A stretch of DNA of 36,607 nt from Candidatus Aminicenantota bacterium. Its GTDB lineage: Bacteria > Acidobacteriota > Aminicenantia > Aminicenantales > UBA4085. The notes beneath the pieces were generated by a model. The model made no database searches. It was not told the DNA's origin and was given only the letters and a program-made list of their open reading frames with translations. Below are positions 7,313 through 15,165 of the stretch, in pieces; positions within the stretch are counted from its first letter, which is position 1; each line of letters begins with the position of its first letter. Made by a program: the position numbers and the translations under genes. The DNA is taken from assembly GCA_026393895.1 (NCBI GenBank), contig JAPKZG010000061.1:1-36607 (forward strand), given 5' to 3'.

Positions 7313-7321
7313 TGTTATATT
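7313..7321 (+). promoter_or_regulatory. Extended -10 promoter of the LiaF-like gene
   Basis: TG-T-TATATT (7313-7321) is an extended -10 element with no good -35. The predicted start is near 7328, and AGGAGG precedes the ATG at 7355. Confidence 0.5.
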
Positions 7322-7354
7322 TCGTCCCGATCGCGAACTACAAAGGAGGCCGCC

Positions 7355-8059
7355 ATGTCTGATAAAACCCGCCGTTCCGATTCCGGCCGGATCTTTTGGG
7401 GCCTGGCCTTGATTCTCGTCGGCTCCCTGGTCCTCCTCAAGCGCTTCGATATTTGGGACCTCGGATATTTGCTTTCCACCTGGTGGCCGGCGATCCTCAT
7501 CCTGATCGGGATCTCGCTCCTGATCGGAAACCGGTTCCGCCGGCCCGGCGCCGGCCTGCTCCTCATTATCATCGGCACGATGTTCCTTCTTTGGGAACTC
7601 GGCTATCTCGAGGTCGACGTCTGGCGCAAGGTCTGGCCGGCCGCGTTAATCGTTCTCGGGTTGTGGATCATCTTCCGACCGGCCTTCCGGCCGCGGATCT
7701 CCGGAACGGTTCCCCCGACGCCGGGCGACGACATCGACGTGACGGCCGTCTTTTCCGGGGCCAAACGCCGCATCGAGACCCAGGGATTCAAAGGCGGCGA
7801 AGTCACCGCCGTGTTCGGCGGCGCCGACCTGGATTTCACGAACGCCGGCCTCGAGGGAGGGCGGGCGACCGTGGAAGCGACGGCGATTTTCGGAGGTGTC
7901 GAAATCATCGTCCCCAAGAATTGGAGAGTCGTCATGGACGGAACGCCGATCCTGGGCGGATTCCACCTGAAACACGCCAATCCTCCCGAGGCCGAGGCCA
8001 AGGGGACCCTTCATGTCCGCGGGACGGCGATTTTCGGAGGCGTCACGGTCAAGGACTGA
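7355..8059 (+). CDS. LiaF-like four-helix membrane protein with C-terminal beta domain
   Basis: A 234-aa protein. Residues about 10-105 hold four closely spaced hydrophobic segments (around 10-27, 38-55, 62-78, 88-105), as in the LiaI/LiaF-like transmembrane region. The C-terminal part (about 125-234) contains repeated glycine-rich strands ending in F-G-G (TAVFSGAK, TAVFGGAD, TAIFGGVE, TAIFGGVT), typical of the cell-wall-active-antibiotic-response C-terminal domain. In Firmicutes, LiaF restrains a LiaRS two-component system, but no such kinase is adjacent here, so the role is open; envelope-stress sensing is a guess. AGGAGG lies at good spacing before ATG 7355. The next membrane gene follows 19 nt after the stop, suggesting co-transcription. 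Confidence 0.75.
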   Translation: MSDKTRRSDSGRIFWGLALILVGSLVLLKRFDIWDLGYLLSTWWPAILILIGISLLIGNRFRRPGAGLLLIIIGTMFLLWELGYLEVDVWRKVWPAALIVLGLWIIFRPAFRPRISGTVPPTPGDDIDVTAVFSGAKRRIETQGFKGGEVTAVFGGADLDFTNAGLEGGRATVEATAIFGGVEIIVPKNWRVVMDGTPILGGFHLKHANPPEAEAKGTLHVRGTAIFGGVTVKD

Positions 8060-8078
8060 CCCGTCGAGGCCGGTTATC

Positions 8079-8879
8079 GTGCGAAAAACGCTTCTCTGGG
8101 TTCTGGCGGTCGTTCTGACCCTGGCCGCCGCTGTCTATCAACGGATGACGGGCCCGACGTATCCGGTCCGGGGTGAAGCCGACATCTCCGGGACGCCCGT
8201 CTCCTTCCGTCTCGTCCGGAGCGCCGAAACCGCCCGGGATTTGGAAATCACCGTGAAAAACACGGATGATTCGCTCTCCGGTTACGTCGAATACAAGTAT
8301 TTCAAAACGGACGACCCATGGACTCGAGTGGAGATGGTCCGGTCCGGGGCCGTGCTATCCGCGTTTCTTCCGAAACAGCCGCCGGCCGGGAAACTCGCCT
8401 ACCGAGTCGTTTTAATCAAGGACGGCCGGGAAATGCCGCTCAACGGCGGGACGCCGGTCGTCGTCCGGTTCAAAGGCGGCGTTCCGGGCGCCGTCCAGAT
8501 TCCCCACATCCTGGTCATGTTTCTGGCGATGGTGTTTTCGATCCGGGCCGGCCTGGCCGCCCTGGACAAAGCGGAAAAGCTCCGGAAACTGGTGATCGCG
8601 ACCTGTGTGCTTCTCTTCGTCGGCGGAATCATCCTTGGCTCGTTAACCCAATTTTACGCTTTCGGAAAATTCTGGACGGGATTCCCCTTCGGGATGGACC
8701 TAACGGACAATAAAACCCTGTTGGCCATGATCGCCTGGCTGGCGGCGCTTGTCGCCGGGCGGAAAGGAAAAGCGGCCCGGGGCTGGGTTCTGGCCGCCTC
8801 GATCCTCCTCCTGATCGTTTTCTCCATCCCCCACAGCCTTCTCGGCTCGGAACTCGACTTCTCAAAACTGCCGAAATAA
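8079..8879 (+). CDS. Membrane protein of unknown function with periplasmic beta domain
   Basis: I do not recognise this family. The 266-aa product starts with one membrane helix (about residues 4-20). An extracytoplasmic, beta-rich region of about 120 residues follows. The C-terminal half then has about four hydrophobic segments (near 148-165, 178-198, 215-232 and 238-256). GTG 8079 is chosen because the hydrophobic segment begins directly after it and a GAGG lies upstream. The frame also opens inside the previous gene at 8013, but that extension is charged and overlaps coding sequence. Spacing suggests an operon with the LiaF-like gene. Confidence 0.65.
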   Translation: MRKTLLWVLAVVLTLAAAVYQRMTGPTYPVRGEADISGTPVSFRLVRSAETARDLEITVKNTDDSLSGYVEYKYFKTDDPWTRVEMVRSGAVLSAFLPKQPPAGKLAYRVVLIKDGREMPLNGGTPVVVRFKGGVPGAVQIPHILVMFLAMVFSIRAGLAALDKAEKLRKLVIATCVLLFVGGIILGSLTQFYAFGKFWTGFPFGMDLTDNKTLLAMIAWLAALVAGRKGKAARGWVLAASILLLIVFSIPHSLLGSELDFSKLPK

Positions 8880-8902
8880 GAGCACCCTCTTCTCGCCGTC
8901 CG

Positions 8903-10447
8903 CTATTTGATCTTTTCCAGAAATTCGGCGACGCGGGCTTTGAATTGAGGATGTTCGGCGGCCCGTTCGGCCATCGCCCGGGCCGCGTCTTTCCGCCCCG
9001 CATTGGACAAAGCAACCGCGGCGTTGAAAAAAGCCGCCGCCTCGACCGTTTCGGACATCCGGAGCTGGGTATCTTTCCTGGCGAGCAGTTTGGCCTTGCG
9101 GGATTCGGGCACGGCCGCGGCCTTGATTTCCTCGATTTTCGCCTTCAAAACGTCTTCGTTCGTCTCGATGACCGCGGCCGCTTTTTCATAAAACCCGGCC
9201 GCTTCCGTCCATTTTTCCCGCTGTTCGGCGATCCGGGCCAGGCCCAACAACGCCTCATGGTTTCCGGCATCATAAACTAACGCCTCCATGAATTCCGTTT
9301 CCGCCCGGTCCGGTTCGTTGCGTTCTAGAGCGATCATCCCGGCCAGCCCGAAAACTTCGGAATTCGTCGGCAGCGGACCTTTGGCCGATTCAATATGTTC
9401 CTGGGCGGTTTCCAGGTCTTTCAAGGCGTGATCATTCCAGGCCAGCCAATAATACGCCTCCCCCTGGAGGTAATAACGCATTTCGATGATCCGGTTAAGG
9501 ACGCCGATGGCTTCCGGATAACGTCCGAGCTGGGAGAGGCAAATCGCCTTGGTCAGGTACGCGTCGCGGTATTCGGGGGACAGGGCGATCGCTTTTTCGC
9601 AATAGAAAATGCTCTGCTCGAATTCCTCGGTGAAAAAATAAATGCTCGCGAGCAGGATGTTGTAATAGGCCGATTCTGGGATGTGTTCGGACGCGACGAG
9701 GAGGTCGTTTTCGGCGGTCAGGAGTTCTCCCCTGCCCATGGCCGCTTCCGCCCGGAAGCCGTATGCTTCCCAAAATTCCGGGTCGTTCCGGATGACCGCG
9801 TCGAGCCGCTCGGTCACCAGCTCGGGACAAAAGGCCGTCCGGTATACGATCAGGTTCGATTGGGGATGGGCGGCGCGGATCGCGGCCCGGTCCTCAACGT
9901 TGTCGTGGGTAGATTTAGCGGGGCAGGCCAGCGACAGGCAAAAATAGGCCGATAATTCATCGCTTACGGCGTGAGTGCGAAGATCCGCAAGAAGACGCTC
10001 GACCTCATCGTCGGAGACGCTGCGGTTGAGCCAGGGAATGGAATCCTTGATGATCCCTTTGATCCGGAGCGGGATGTCTCCGGCCGGTCCCAGCCAAGCC
10101 CGGTATCCGGCAAGAACCGGGTTTTCCGCGGTCAGCCGCCCGGCCAGGACGATCGCTACGTCGTCTCCGATTCCGAGTTCCTTCTCGCGAAGGGCGAGAA
10201 GAAAATCCGCTCGGAAATATGCGGCGGCGATCCGTCCCCGCACCGACGGCTTGGCGTATAGTTCGCTATAGATCCGGCAGGCGTCCTTCAAGGCGATATA
10301 AGAACCCCGGGAAGCCAGGGCTCCGGCGGACCGAATTGCCTGAAGGTCTTCGGGCGTGGGGGCGGCCGTTTGAACCGTAACTTTTCCCGCGGGCCCGCAG
10401 GCGGAAAGAAGGAGAATCGTCGCGAGAACGAGGATCGTATGTCTCAT
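8903..10447 (-). CDS. TPR-repeat lipoprotein
   Basis: A 514-aa protein with a lipoprotein signal peptide and a lipobox (LLSAC, cysteine at residue 17), so it is probably anchored to a membrane. Most of the rest is helical. Tetratricopeptide-like repeats can be read from about residue 215 to 430, with alternating A/Y/L spacing such as YYNILLASIYF, AYLTKAICLSQLGRYPEA and ALLGLARIAEQREKWTEA. TPR lipoproteins usually scaffold envelope or secretion complexes; no specific partner is encoded beside it. The start ATG 10447 has AAGGA at 7 nt. It has its own promoter at 10489-10517. Confidence 0.8.
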   Translation of the reverse strand: MRHTILVLATILLLSACGPAGKVTVQTAAPTPEDLQAIRSAGALASRGSYIALKDACRIYSELYAKPSVRGRIAAAYFRADFLLALREKELGIGDDVAIVLAGRLTAENPVLAGYRAWLGPAGDIPLRIKGIIKDSIPWLNRSVSDDEVERLLADLRTHAVSDELSAYFCLSLACPAKSTHDNVEDRAAIRAAHPQSNLIVYRTAFCPELVTERLDAVIRNDPEFWEAYGFRAEAAMGRGELLTAENDLLVASEHIPESAYYNILLASIYFFTEEFEQSIFYCEKAIALSPEYRDAYLTKAICLSQLGRYPEAIGVLNRIIEMRYYLQGEAYYWLAWNDHALKDLETAQEHIESAKGPLPTNSEVFGLAGMIALERNEPDRAETEFMEALVYDAGNHEALLGLARIAEQREKWTEAAGFYEKAAAVIETNEDVLKAKIEEIKAAAVPESRKAKLLARKDTQLRMSETVEAAAFFNAAVALSNAGRKDAARAMAERAAEHPQFKARVAEFLEKIK

Positions 10448-10488
10448 GAGAATCCTTTTCCCGATCCTTCCGCTCTCCGCGCCGTTTC

Positions 10489-10517
10489 AGTTTAGCCGGA
10501 TCGCCGGCGGGAATCAA
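10489..10517 (-). promoter_or_regulatory. Promoter of the TPR lipoprotein gene
   Basis: On the minus strand: TTGATT (10517-10512), a 17-bp spacer and TAAACT (10494-10489). The predicted start is near 10482, leaving a leader of about 35 nt with AAGGA. Confidence 0.5.
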
Positions 10518-10603
10518 GCCGGGAACCGGAATGTTCCGCGGCGGAAAACACGAAGAAAACGAAGGGGGAACCGAAGCGCGGGATTCAGGGAAAACGAACG
10601 GCT

Positions 10604-10679
10604 AAAAAAAGAGGCGCTGGCTGTCGAGGCGCCAAGGTTTGAAAAGGAAGCGGGGCTTGAAAGATCCTCTCCAGCCAGC
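10604..10679 (-). terminator. Long hairpin with tandem G-A mismatch and T-run, probable terminator of the receiver gene
   Basis: Read on the minus strand, GCTGGCTG (10679-10672) pairs perfectly with CAGCCAGC (10623-10616). Inside it, GA faces GA (a tandem G-A step), and then GAGG pairs with CCTC. The terminal loop is 36 nt. Five bases later come seven T residues (10610-10604). It lies 59 nt after the stop of the receiver gene and upstream of the TPR gene's promoter, so a terminator is the simplest reading. An attenuator in a longer TPR transcript is possible: a poor promoter-like pair (TTGACT-15-TATACT) lies at 10692-10718. Confidence 0.55.
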
Positions 10680-10737
10680 ATCCGGGAACAGAGTATAACG
10701 AAATCAAGGAAAAGTCAAAAGGCTTTTTCGACCGCCG

Positions 10738-11106
10738 TCAATCCGGCAGGAGCCGGCGGAGAAGTTCGAGCAGGGCGTCCGTGCGAATGGGCTTGTCGAT
10801 GAAATCGTCCGCCCCGGCGGCCCTGGCTTCGCGGACCAGAACCGGGTTTTTCAGGGCCGACATGACGATAACCTTGGTTCCGCTGAGTTCAGGTTCGCTT
10901 TTGATTTGCTGGCAGACGCCGATGCCGTCCACGATCGGGATCAGCAGGTCGGTCAAGACAAGATCCGGTCGTTCCCATTTGACGAGGGCGACGCCCTCGG
11001 CCCCGTCATGGGCGCCGTGCGCTTCATATCCGTTACGGGTCAGGATTTCGGTAAGGAGTTTCCGGGTCACCTTGTCGTCGTCGATCACCACAATTTTATG
11101 GGCCAT
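10738..11106 (-). CDS. Stand-alone response-regulator receiver domain (CheY-like)
   Basis: A 122-aa protein made only of a REC domain. The acidic pocket is DDD (residues 9-11), the phospho-acceptor is Asp53 in LTDLLIP, the switch residue is Ser83 in VMSAL and the conserved lysine is Lys105 in DKP. With no output domain it must act by protein contact, in phosphorelay or signalling. No kinase is adjacent; the nearest one is the broken gene at 4.7-5.1 kb. ATG 11106 is chosen because the domain starts directly after it and GAGG lies at 6 nt. The longer open frame up to 11253 would cross the divergent arsR promoter. Predicted promoter at 11131-11159. Confidence 0.88.
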   Translation of the reverse strand: MAHKIVVIDDDKVTRKLLTEILTRNGYEAHGAHDGAEGVALVKWERPDLVLTDLLIPIVDGIGVCQQIKSEPELSGTKVIVMSALKNPVLVREARAAGADDFIDKPIRTDALLELLRRLLPD

Positions 11107-11130
11107 GACCATCCTCGCCGTCGGATATTT

Positions 11131-11159
11131 ATTGTACCCGAACGGCGGAAGATATTCCA
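11131..11159 (-). promoter_or_regulatory. Promoter of the receiver-domain gene
   Basis: On the minus strand: TGGAAT (11159-11154), a 17-bp spacer and TACAAT (11136-11131). The leader would be about 18 nt. Confidence 0.5.
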
Positions 11160-11184
11160 GTAGGCGGAAGAACCAAAGCGGGGA

Positions 11185-11213
11185 TTGACATATTATATAT
11201 TCTTTATATAATA
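11185..11213 (+). promoter_or_regulatory. arsR promoter overlapped by a 9-5-9 inverted-repeat operator
   Basis: A consensus TTGACA (11185-11190), a 16-bp spacer and TATAAT (11207-11212). A perfect inverted repeat TATTATATA/TATATAATA (11191-11199 and 11205-11213, 5-nt centre) fills the spacer and covers the -10 box. AT-rich palindromes of this kind are typical ArsR/SmtB binding sites, so autorepression of the arsR-trx operon is inferred. The predicted start (about 11219) is 2-3 nt before ATG 11222. Confidence 0.75.
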
Positions 11214-11221
11214 ATATCATT

Positions 11222-11537
11222 ATGACAAAGCCGAATCGTTGCCGAAAGGACATATCGACTGACGGGGAAGCCGGAGCGGCCCAAGCCCGGATGTTCCGGG
11301 CGCTGGCCCATCCCGCCCGGATCCGTCTGATCCGTCGCCTTATGGAGGGGGATTGCTGCGTCTCGGAAGCCGAGGCCTGTCTGAAGATCTCCCAACCGAA
11401 CGTTTCTCAGCACCTGAAAATCCTGAAAACCGCGGGTCTGATCGTTGGCGAGCGGCGCGGCGCGAAAATCTGCTACCGCCTGATCGACGCCCGCGTCGAA
11501 CGCGTCCTGCGCGCCCTGTCCCTCAAGGAGAATCTTG

Positions 11538-11563
<26 letters not shown>
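11222..11563 (+). CDS. ArsR/SmtB-family winged-helix repressor
   Basis: A 113-aa transcription regulator. The winged helix spans about residues 22-100: RALAHPARIRLIRRL, then the recognition helix SQPNVSQHLKIL (57-68), then the beta wing with GERRGAKICYRL. Cysteines at 45, 46 and 53 fall near the helix that carries the CVC metal site in classical ArsR, though the spacing differs, so it could sense a thiophilic metal(loid), a thiol oxidant or persulfide. ATG 11222 has no Shine-Dalgarno sequence and sits about 9 nt after the -10 box, suggesting a leaderless start. The 3' end overlaps the thioredoxin start by 26 bp in another frame, so the two are coupled. An operator over the promoter suggests autoregulation. 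Confidence 0.88.
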
Positions 11564-11860
<297 letters not shown>

Positions 11861-11870
<10 letters not shown>

Positions 11871-11882
11871 CCGGCCCTTTTT
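11861..11882 (+). terminator. Possible terminator after thioredoxin
   Basis: A short stem CCGGC/GCCGG (11861-11865 and 11870-11874, loop CCTA) overlaps the stop codon. It is followed by CCC and five T residues. The stem is only 5 bp, so efficiency is uncertain. Confidence 0.35.
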
Positions 11883-11934
11883 CCGCTCTTGGCGGGAGCG
11901 TTTCTCCGCGAATTCCTCCCCAAGCGGCCGATCA

Positions 11935-11962
11935 TTGACTTTTTCGGAATTTATTCTATATT
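11935..11962 (+). promoter_or_regulatory. Promoter of the msrBA fusion gene
   Basis: TTGACT (11935-11940), a 16-bp spacer and TATATT (11957-11962). The predicted start is near 11969, and GGAG lies 6 nt before ATG 12005. Confidence 0.65.
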
Positions 11963-12004
11963 AATACTGTAGGTTTTATGTAATTACCAAACCCGGAGAC
12001 GACG

Positions 12005-13027
12005 ATGAAACTTCAAGGAAAGGCCGCTCTTCTCATTTTGAGCCTGGTCCTGGGCTGGACGGCTTGGAAAGGAGTTCAGTCTCTCTTTTCTGCTTCGTCC
12101 GTTTCCCTTCCTGTTCCGGAAAACCGCCAAGGAGACGCTCCCATGAAGCCGCCGATTCAAAAAAGCCGCGAGGAATGGAAAAAAGTCCTGACGTCCGCCC
12201 AATACAAGGTGATGATCGAATGCGGGACCGAGCCGCCGTTCAGCGGGACGTATAACGATTTTTGGGAACCCGGCGCGTATCATTGCGCCGCCTGCGACGC
12301 CGTCCTGTTCCGGTCGGAAACTAAATACGAACACGGGACGGGCTGGCCGAGCTTCTTCGAATCCGCGGCGGAAAACGCCCTGGTTTATCTCGAGGATCGT
12401 TCGGCCGGGATGGTCCGGACCGAAATCCGGTGCGCCGCCTGCGGGGCCCATCTCGGCCATGTCTTCGACGACGGCCCGTCCCCCACCGGCCACCATTACT
12501 GCGTCAACTCCGCTTCCCTGGCCTTCAGGAAATCCGCCCCGGTTTCCCCGTCCGCCGGAACGGAAACCGCCACCTTCGCCGCGGGCTGTTTCTGGGGCGT
12601 GGAGGAAAAATTCGGCCGCCTGCCCGGCGTTCTGGAAACCGTCGTCGGCTATACGGGAGGACACACCGAACATCCGACCTACGAGGACGTCTGCACCGAC
12701 ACGACCGGACACGCCGAAGCCGTCCGGGTGACCTTCGACCCCGGCCGGATTTCATACTCGGACCTGGTCCAGGCGTTTTTTTCCTTCCACGACCCGACGC
12801 AGCTCAACCGGCAGGGGCCGGACGTCGGCCGCCAATATCGCTCGGCGATATTTTTTCACTCGGAAGAGCAGCGGAAACAAGCCGAAACCATCAAGTCCGA
12901 ATTCGACCAATCCGGCCGTTTCCGCACTCGCCTCGTGACCGAGATCGTCCCGGCCGGGCCCTTCACCCCCGCCGAGGATTACCATCAGAAATACAACCTG
13001 AAGAATAAACGGTCCTGTTCCTTCTGA
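12005..13027 (+). CDS. Exported bifunctional methionine sulfoxide reductase, MsrB-MsrA order
   Basis: A 340-aa fusion that reduces both the R (MsrB) and S (MsrA) forms of methionine sulfoxide in oxidised proteins. Residues about 5-27 form a signal or membrane anchor, so it acts outside the cytoplasm. MsrB spans about 50-180: zinc cysteines 94/97 and 143/146, catalytic Cys166 in HYCVNSAS. MsrA spans about 185-335: catalytic Cys195 in GCFWG, then the YTGG and GHAEAV motifs. A C-terminal SCSF cysteine may be a resolving residue. Fusions are common; this order and a single anchor place both activities in the envelope. Because the neighbouring thioredoxin is cytoplasmic, a transmembrane relay such as a DsbD/CcdA-type protein would be needed to deliver electrons; none is in the window. 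Confidence 0.93.
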   Translation: MKLQGKAALLILSLVLGWTAWKGVQSLFSASSVSLPVPENRQGDAPMKPPIQKSREEWKKVLTSAQYKVMIECGTEPPFSGTYNDFWEPGAYHCAACDAVLFRSETKYEHGTGWPSFFESAAENALVYLEDRSAGMVRTEIRCAACGAHLGHVFDDGPSPTGHHYCVNSASLAFRKSAPVSPSAGTETATFAAGCFWGVEEKFGRLPGVLETVVGYTGGHTEHPTYEDVCTDTTGHAEAVRVTFDPGRISYSDLVQAFFSFHDPTQLNRQGPDVGRQYRSAIFFHSEEQRKQAETIKSEFDQSGRFRTRLVTEIVPAGPFTPAEDYHQKYNLKNKRSCSF

Positions 13028-13044
13028 AAGGACGCGATTCCGCG

Positions 13045-13073
13045 TTGAATCCCGGGACAGGTTCGGGTACATT
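13045..13073 (+). promoter_or_regulatory. Promoter of the PIF1-like helicase gene
   Basis: TTGAAT (13045-13050), a 17-bp spacer and TACATT (13068-13073). The in-frame TTG at 13045 is part of the -35 box, which argues that translation begins at ATG 13096 instead. Confidence 0.5.
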
Positions 13074-13095
13074 AGTTCCTTCCCCGGACCAAACG

Positions 13096-14670
13096 ATGAA
13101 CGCTTCCGTCCCGATTGAGATCAACGAGCAATTCCGGCAGGCCCTCCATTGGATGGAGGAGACGGACCGCCCCGTCTTCATCACCGGAAAAGCCGGAACG
13201 GGGAAATCCACACTCCTGGAATACTTCCGGGAAACGACCCGCAAGGAGATCGCCGTCCTCGCCCCGACCGGGGTGGCCGCCTTGAATGTCCTCGGCCAGA
13301 CCGTCCATTCCTTCTGCGGTTTCAAACCCGACATCACCCTGGTTAAGGTCCGCAAAATCAACCCAAAAAGGGACCCGGCCCGGGCGGCGATGCTTAAAAA
13401 ACTCGAAGCCGTCGTCATCGACGAGATTTCGATGGTCCGGGCCGACGTTCTCGACTGCGTGGAAAAATTCCTCCGTTTGAACGGCCCCCATCCCCGGAAA
13501 CCCTTCGGCGGCCTGCAGATGATTTTTATCGGCGATCTCTACCAGCTCCCCCCGGTCGTCGCCGGCGCGGAAAAATCCCTTTTCACCCTTCATTACGAAA
13601 CGCCGTACTTCTTCTCGGCCCACTGCCTCCTCCGGGATTCGTTCCGCCTGGAATTCGTCGAACTCGAGAAAATCTACCGCCAGACCGAGGCCGATTTCAT
13701 CGGCCTGCTCAACGCCATCCGCAACCGTTCCGTCACGGCGGGCGACCTGGCTAAACTCCAATCCCGGTTCGACGCCGCGTTCGTCCCGCCCGAGGATGAT
13801 TTTTACGTGACCTTGACGAGCACCAACGATCTGGCCGCCGCCCGCAACCGGGAAAAACTCGGGCTCCTGCCGGGCCGTCTCCACGCTTACCAGGGGGTCA
13901 TCGACGGGGAATTCGAGCGCTCCTCGCTTCCCACCGACGAGCGCCTCGAGATCAAGGTCGGGGCCCAGGTGATGCTTCTCAACAACGACGCCTCGGGGCG
14001 CTGGGTCAACGGGTCGATCGGCAAGGTCGTCGACGTCCTCCGGGAAAAAGGCAAAGACGACCGGATCGTCGTCGATCTCCAGGACGGCGGGCGGGTCGAC
14101 GTAAAGCCCAACGAATGGGAACTGTTCAAATTCTCCTATGACGCGGACAAGGACGCGATCGTCAGCGAAGCGGTCGGCGCTTTCATTCAATACCCGCTCA
14201 AACTCGCCTGGGCGATCACGATTCACAAAAGCCAGGGCAAAACATTTCAAAAAGTCATTGTCGACGTCGGCCGGGGGGCGTTCGCCCACGGCCAGGTTTA
14301 CGTCGCCCTCAGCCGCTGCACGAACTTCGGCGGCCTGGTGTTGAAAACGCCCATCGTCCTGTCGCACATCCGGACGGATTGGAGGGTCTCAAAATTCCTG
14401 ACCCGGTACCAATACGAGCGGGCCGACGAGCGCCAGCCCTTCGCGGATAAAAAGAGAATTATCGAGGAGGCCATCGGAGAAAACCGCGACCTTGAAATCG
14501 TCTATCTCAAGCCGGACGACACAAAAAGCCGGCGCCGGATCCGGCCCGAATCGGTCGAAGAGATGGAATACGCGGGAAAGACGTTTCAGGGAGTCCGGGC
14601 TTATTGTCACGAACGCGAGGACATGCGGACCTTCCGGATCGACCGGATGCTCGAGGTCAAGCTCCGCTGA
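13096..14670 (+). CDS. PIF1-like superfamily 1B DNA helicase with C-terminal WYL domain
   Basis: A 524-aa ATP-dependent 5'-3' helicase of the PIF1/RecD-like group. Walker A GKAGTGKST is at residues 31-39. Walker B VIDEISMV, a GDLYQLPPV motif III, and the late motifs AITIHKSQGKTF and YVALSRC follow in order. Residues about 460-524 read as a WYL domain, with R-x-I-R-P-x-S, YCH-x-R and R-T-F-R-I-D-R-M. A PIF1-WYL architecture is known from Thermotoga PIF1, where WYL binds single-stranded DNA. The likely role is clearing G-quadruplexes or R-loops or helping replication and repair. ATG 13096 is preferred over TTG 13045, which lies in the -35 box. It follows msrBA by 68 bp. Confidence 0.88.
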   Translation: MNASVPIEINEQFRQALHWMEETDRPVFITGKAGTGKSTLLEYFRETTRKEIAVLAPTGVAALNVLGQTVHSFCGFKPDITLVKVRKINPKRDPARAAMLKKLEAVVIDEISMVRADVLDCVEKFLRLNGPHPRKPFGGLQMIFIGDLYQLPPVVAGAEKSLFTLHYETPYFFSAHCLLRDSFRLEFVELEKIYRQTEADFIGLLNAIRNRSVTAGDLAKLQSRFDAAFVPPEDDFYVTLTSTNDLAAARNREKLGLLPGRLHAYQGVIDGEFERSSLPTDERLEIKVGAQVMLLNNDASGRWVNGSIGKVVDVLREKGKDDRIVVDLQDGGRVDVKPNEWELFKFSYDADKDAIVSEAVGAFIQYPLKLAWAITIHKSQGKTFQKVIVDVGRGAFAHGQVYVALSRCTNFGGLVLKTPIVLSHIRTDWRVSKFLTRYQYERADERQPFADKKRIIEEAIGENRDLEIVYLKPDDTKSRRRIRPESVEEMEYAGKTFQGVRAYCHEREDMRTFRIDRMLEVKLR

Positions 14671-14696
14671 ATCAGGTCCCGCCCCCGAAGACGCGC

Positions 14697-15140
14697 TTAC
14701 GCCGTGACGAGCGCCCCGCTGTCACCGACTTTCCACACGCCCCGGATCGAAAAGTACAAAACCGTCCGGACGACTTCGCGCTCGTTTTCGGTCTTGTATT
14801 TGATGTCCACGAGCATCCAGTCGTCCAGCCCCTGGTTGAGCATTTCCAGGGTGTTCGGACTCGGACCGGCGTATTGCCGGCCCTTGAACAGGCCTAAAAC
14901 CTGCTTGTCGGACCCATAATTCCTGATGTAAAGGGGCAAAGCGCCGCGGTTTTCGGCGTCCGTTTTAATGAACGTTTCGACATCGTTTTTCGGGACATAG
15001 GATTCGTCCATCAGCACCCAGTCGTAGGCTTCCGGACCGCTCCCCTTCTTCCCCGTCGGGGAAGAGCAGGCGGACATGCCGGCGATCAGGGCCGCGACGA
15101 ACATCAAAGAGAAAATGAATGAATTTTTATTCCCGCCCAT
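14697..15140 (-). CDS. Small lipoprotein of unknown function
   Basis: I do not recognise the family. The 147-aa product has a lipoprotein signal peptide with lipobox (IAGMSAC, cysteine about residue 25). The mature part of about 120 residues looks mixed alpha/beta, with strands such as YDWVLMDES, WMLVDIKYKT and RTVLYFSIRG. ATG 15140 is preceded by AGGAGAGG, and the longer frame upstream runs into the preceding gene. It lies 25 bp after the XRE/peptidase-type gene on the same strand without its own promoter, so the two are probably co-transcribed. Convergent with the helicase gene. Confidence 0.7.
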   Translation of the reverse strand: MGGNKNSFIFSLMFVAALIAGMSACSSPTGKKGSGPEAYDWVLMDESYVPKNDVETFIKTDAENRGALPLYIRNYGSDKQVLGLFKGRQYAGPSPNTLEMLNQGLDDWMLVDIKYKTENEREVVRTVLYFSIRGVWKVGDSGALVTA

Positions 15141-15165
15141 GACCTCTCCTTGTCGCCGGGCCGGC

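Noticed and set aside
10604..10679. Glycine or other known riboswitch suggested by GGAGAGG in the hairpin
   Set aside because: The other conserved parts of glycine, c-di-GMP, TPP and SAM riboswitches are absent. The structure is reported only as a terminator or unknown structured RNA.
13045..13095. TTG 13045 as start of the PIF1-like helicase
   Set aside because: It coincides with a -35 box (TTGAAT) and the added residues are not helicase-like. ATG 13096 fits the promoter better.
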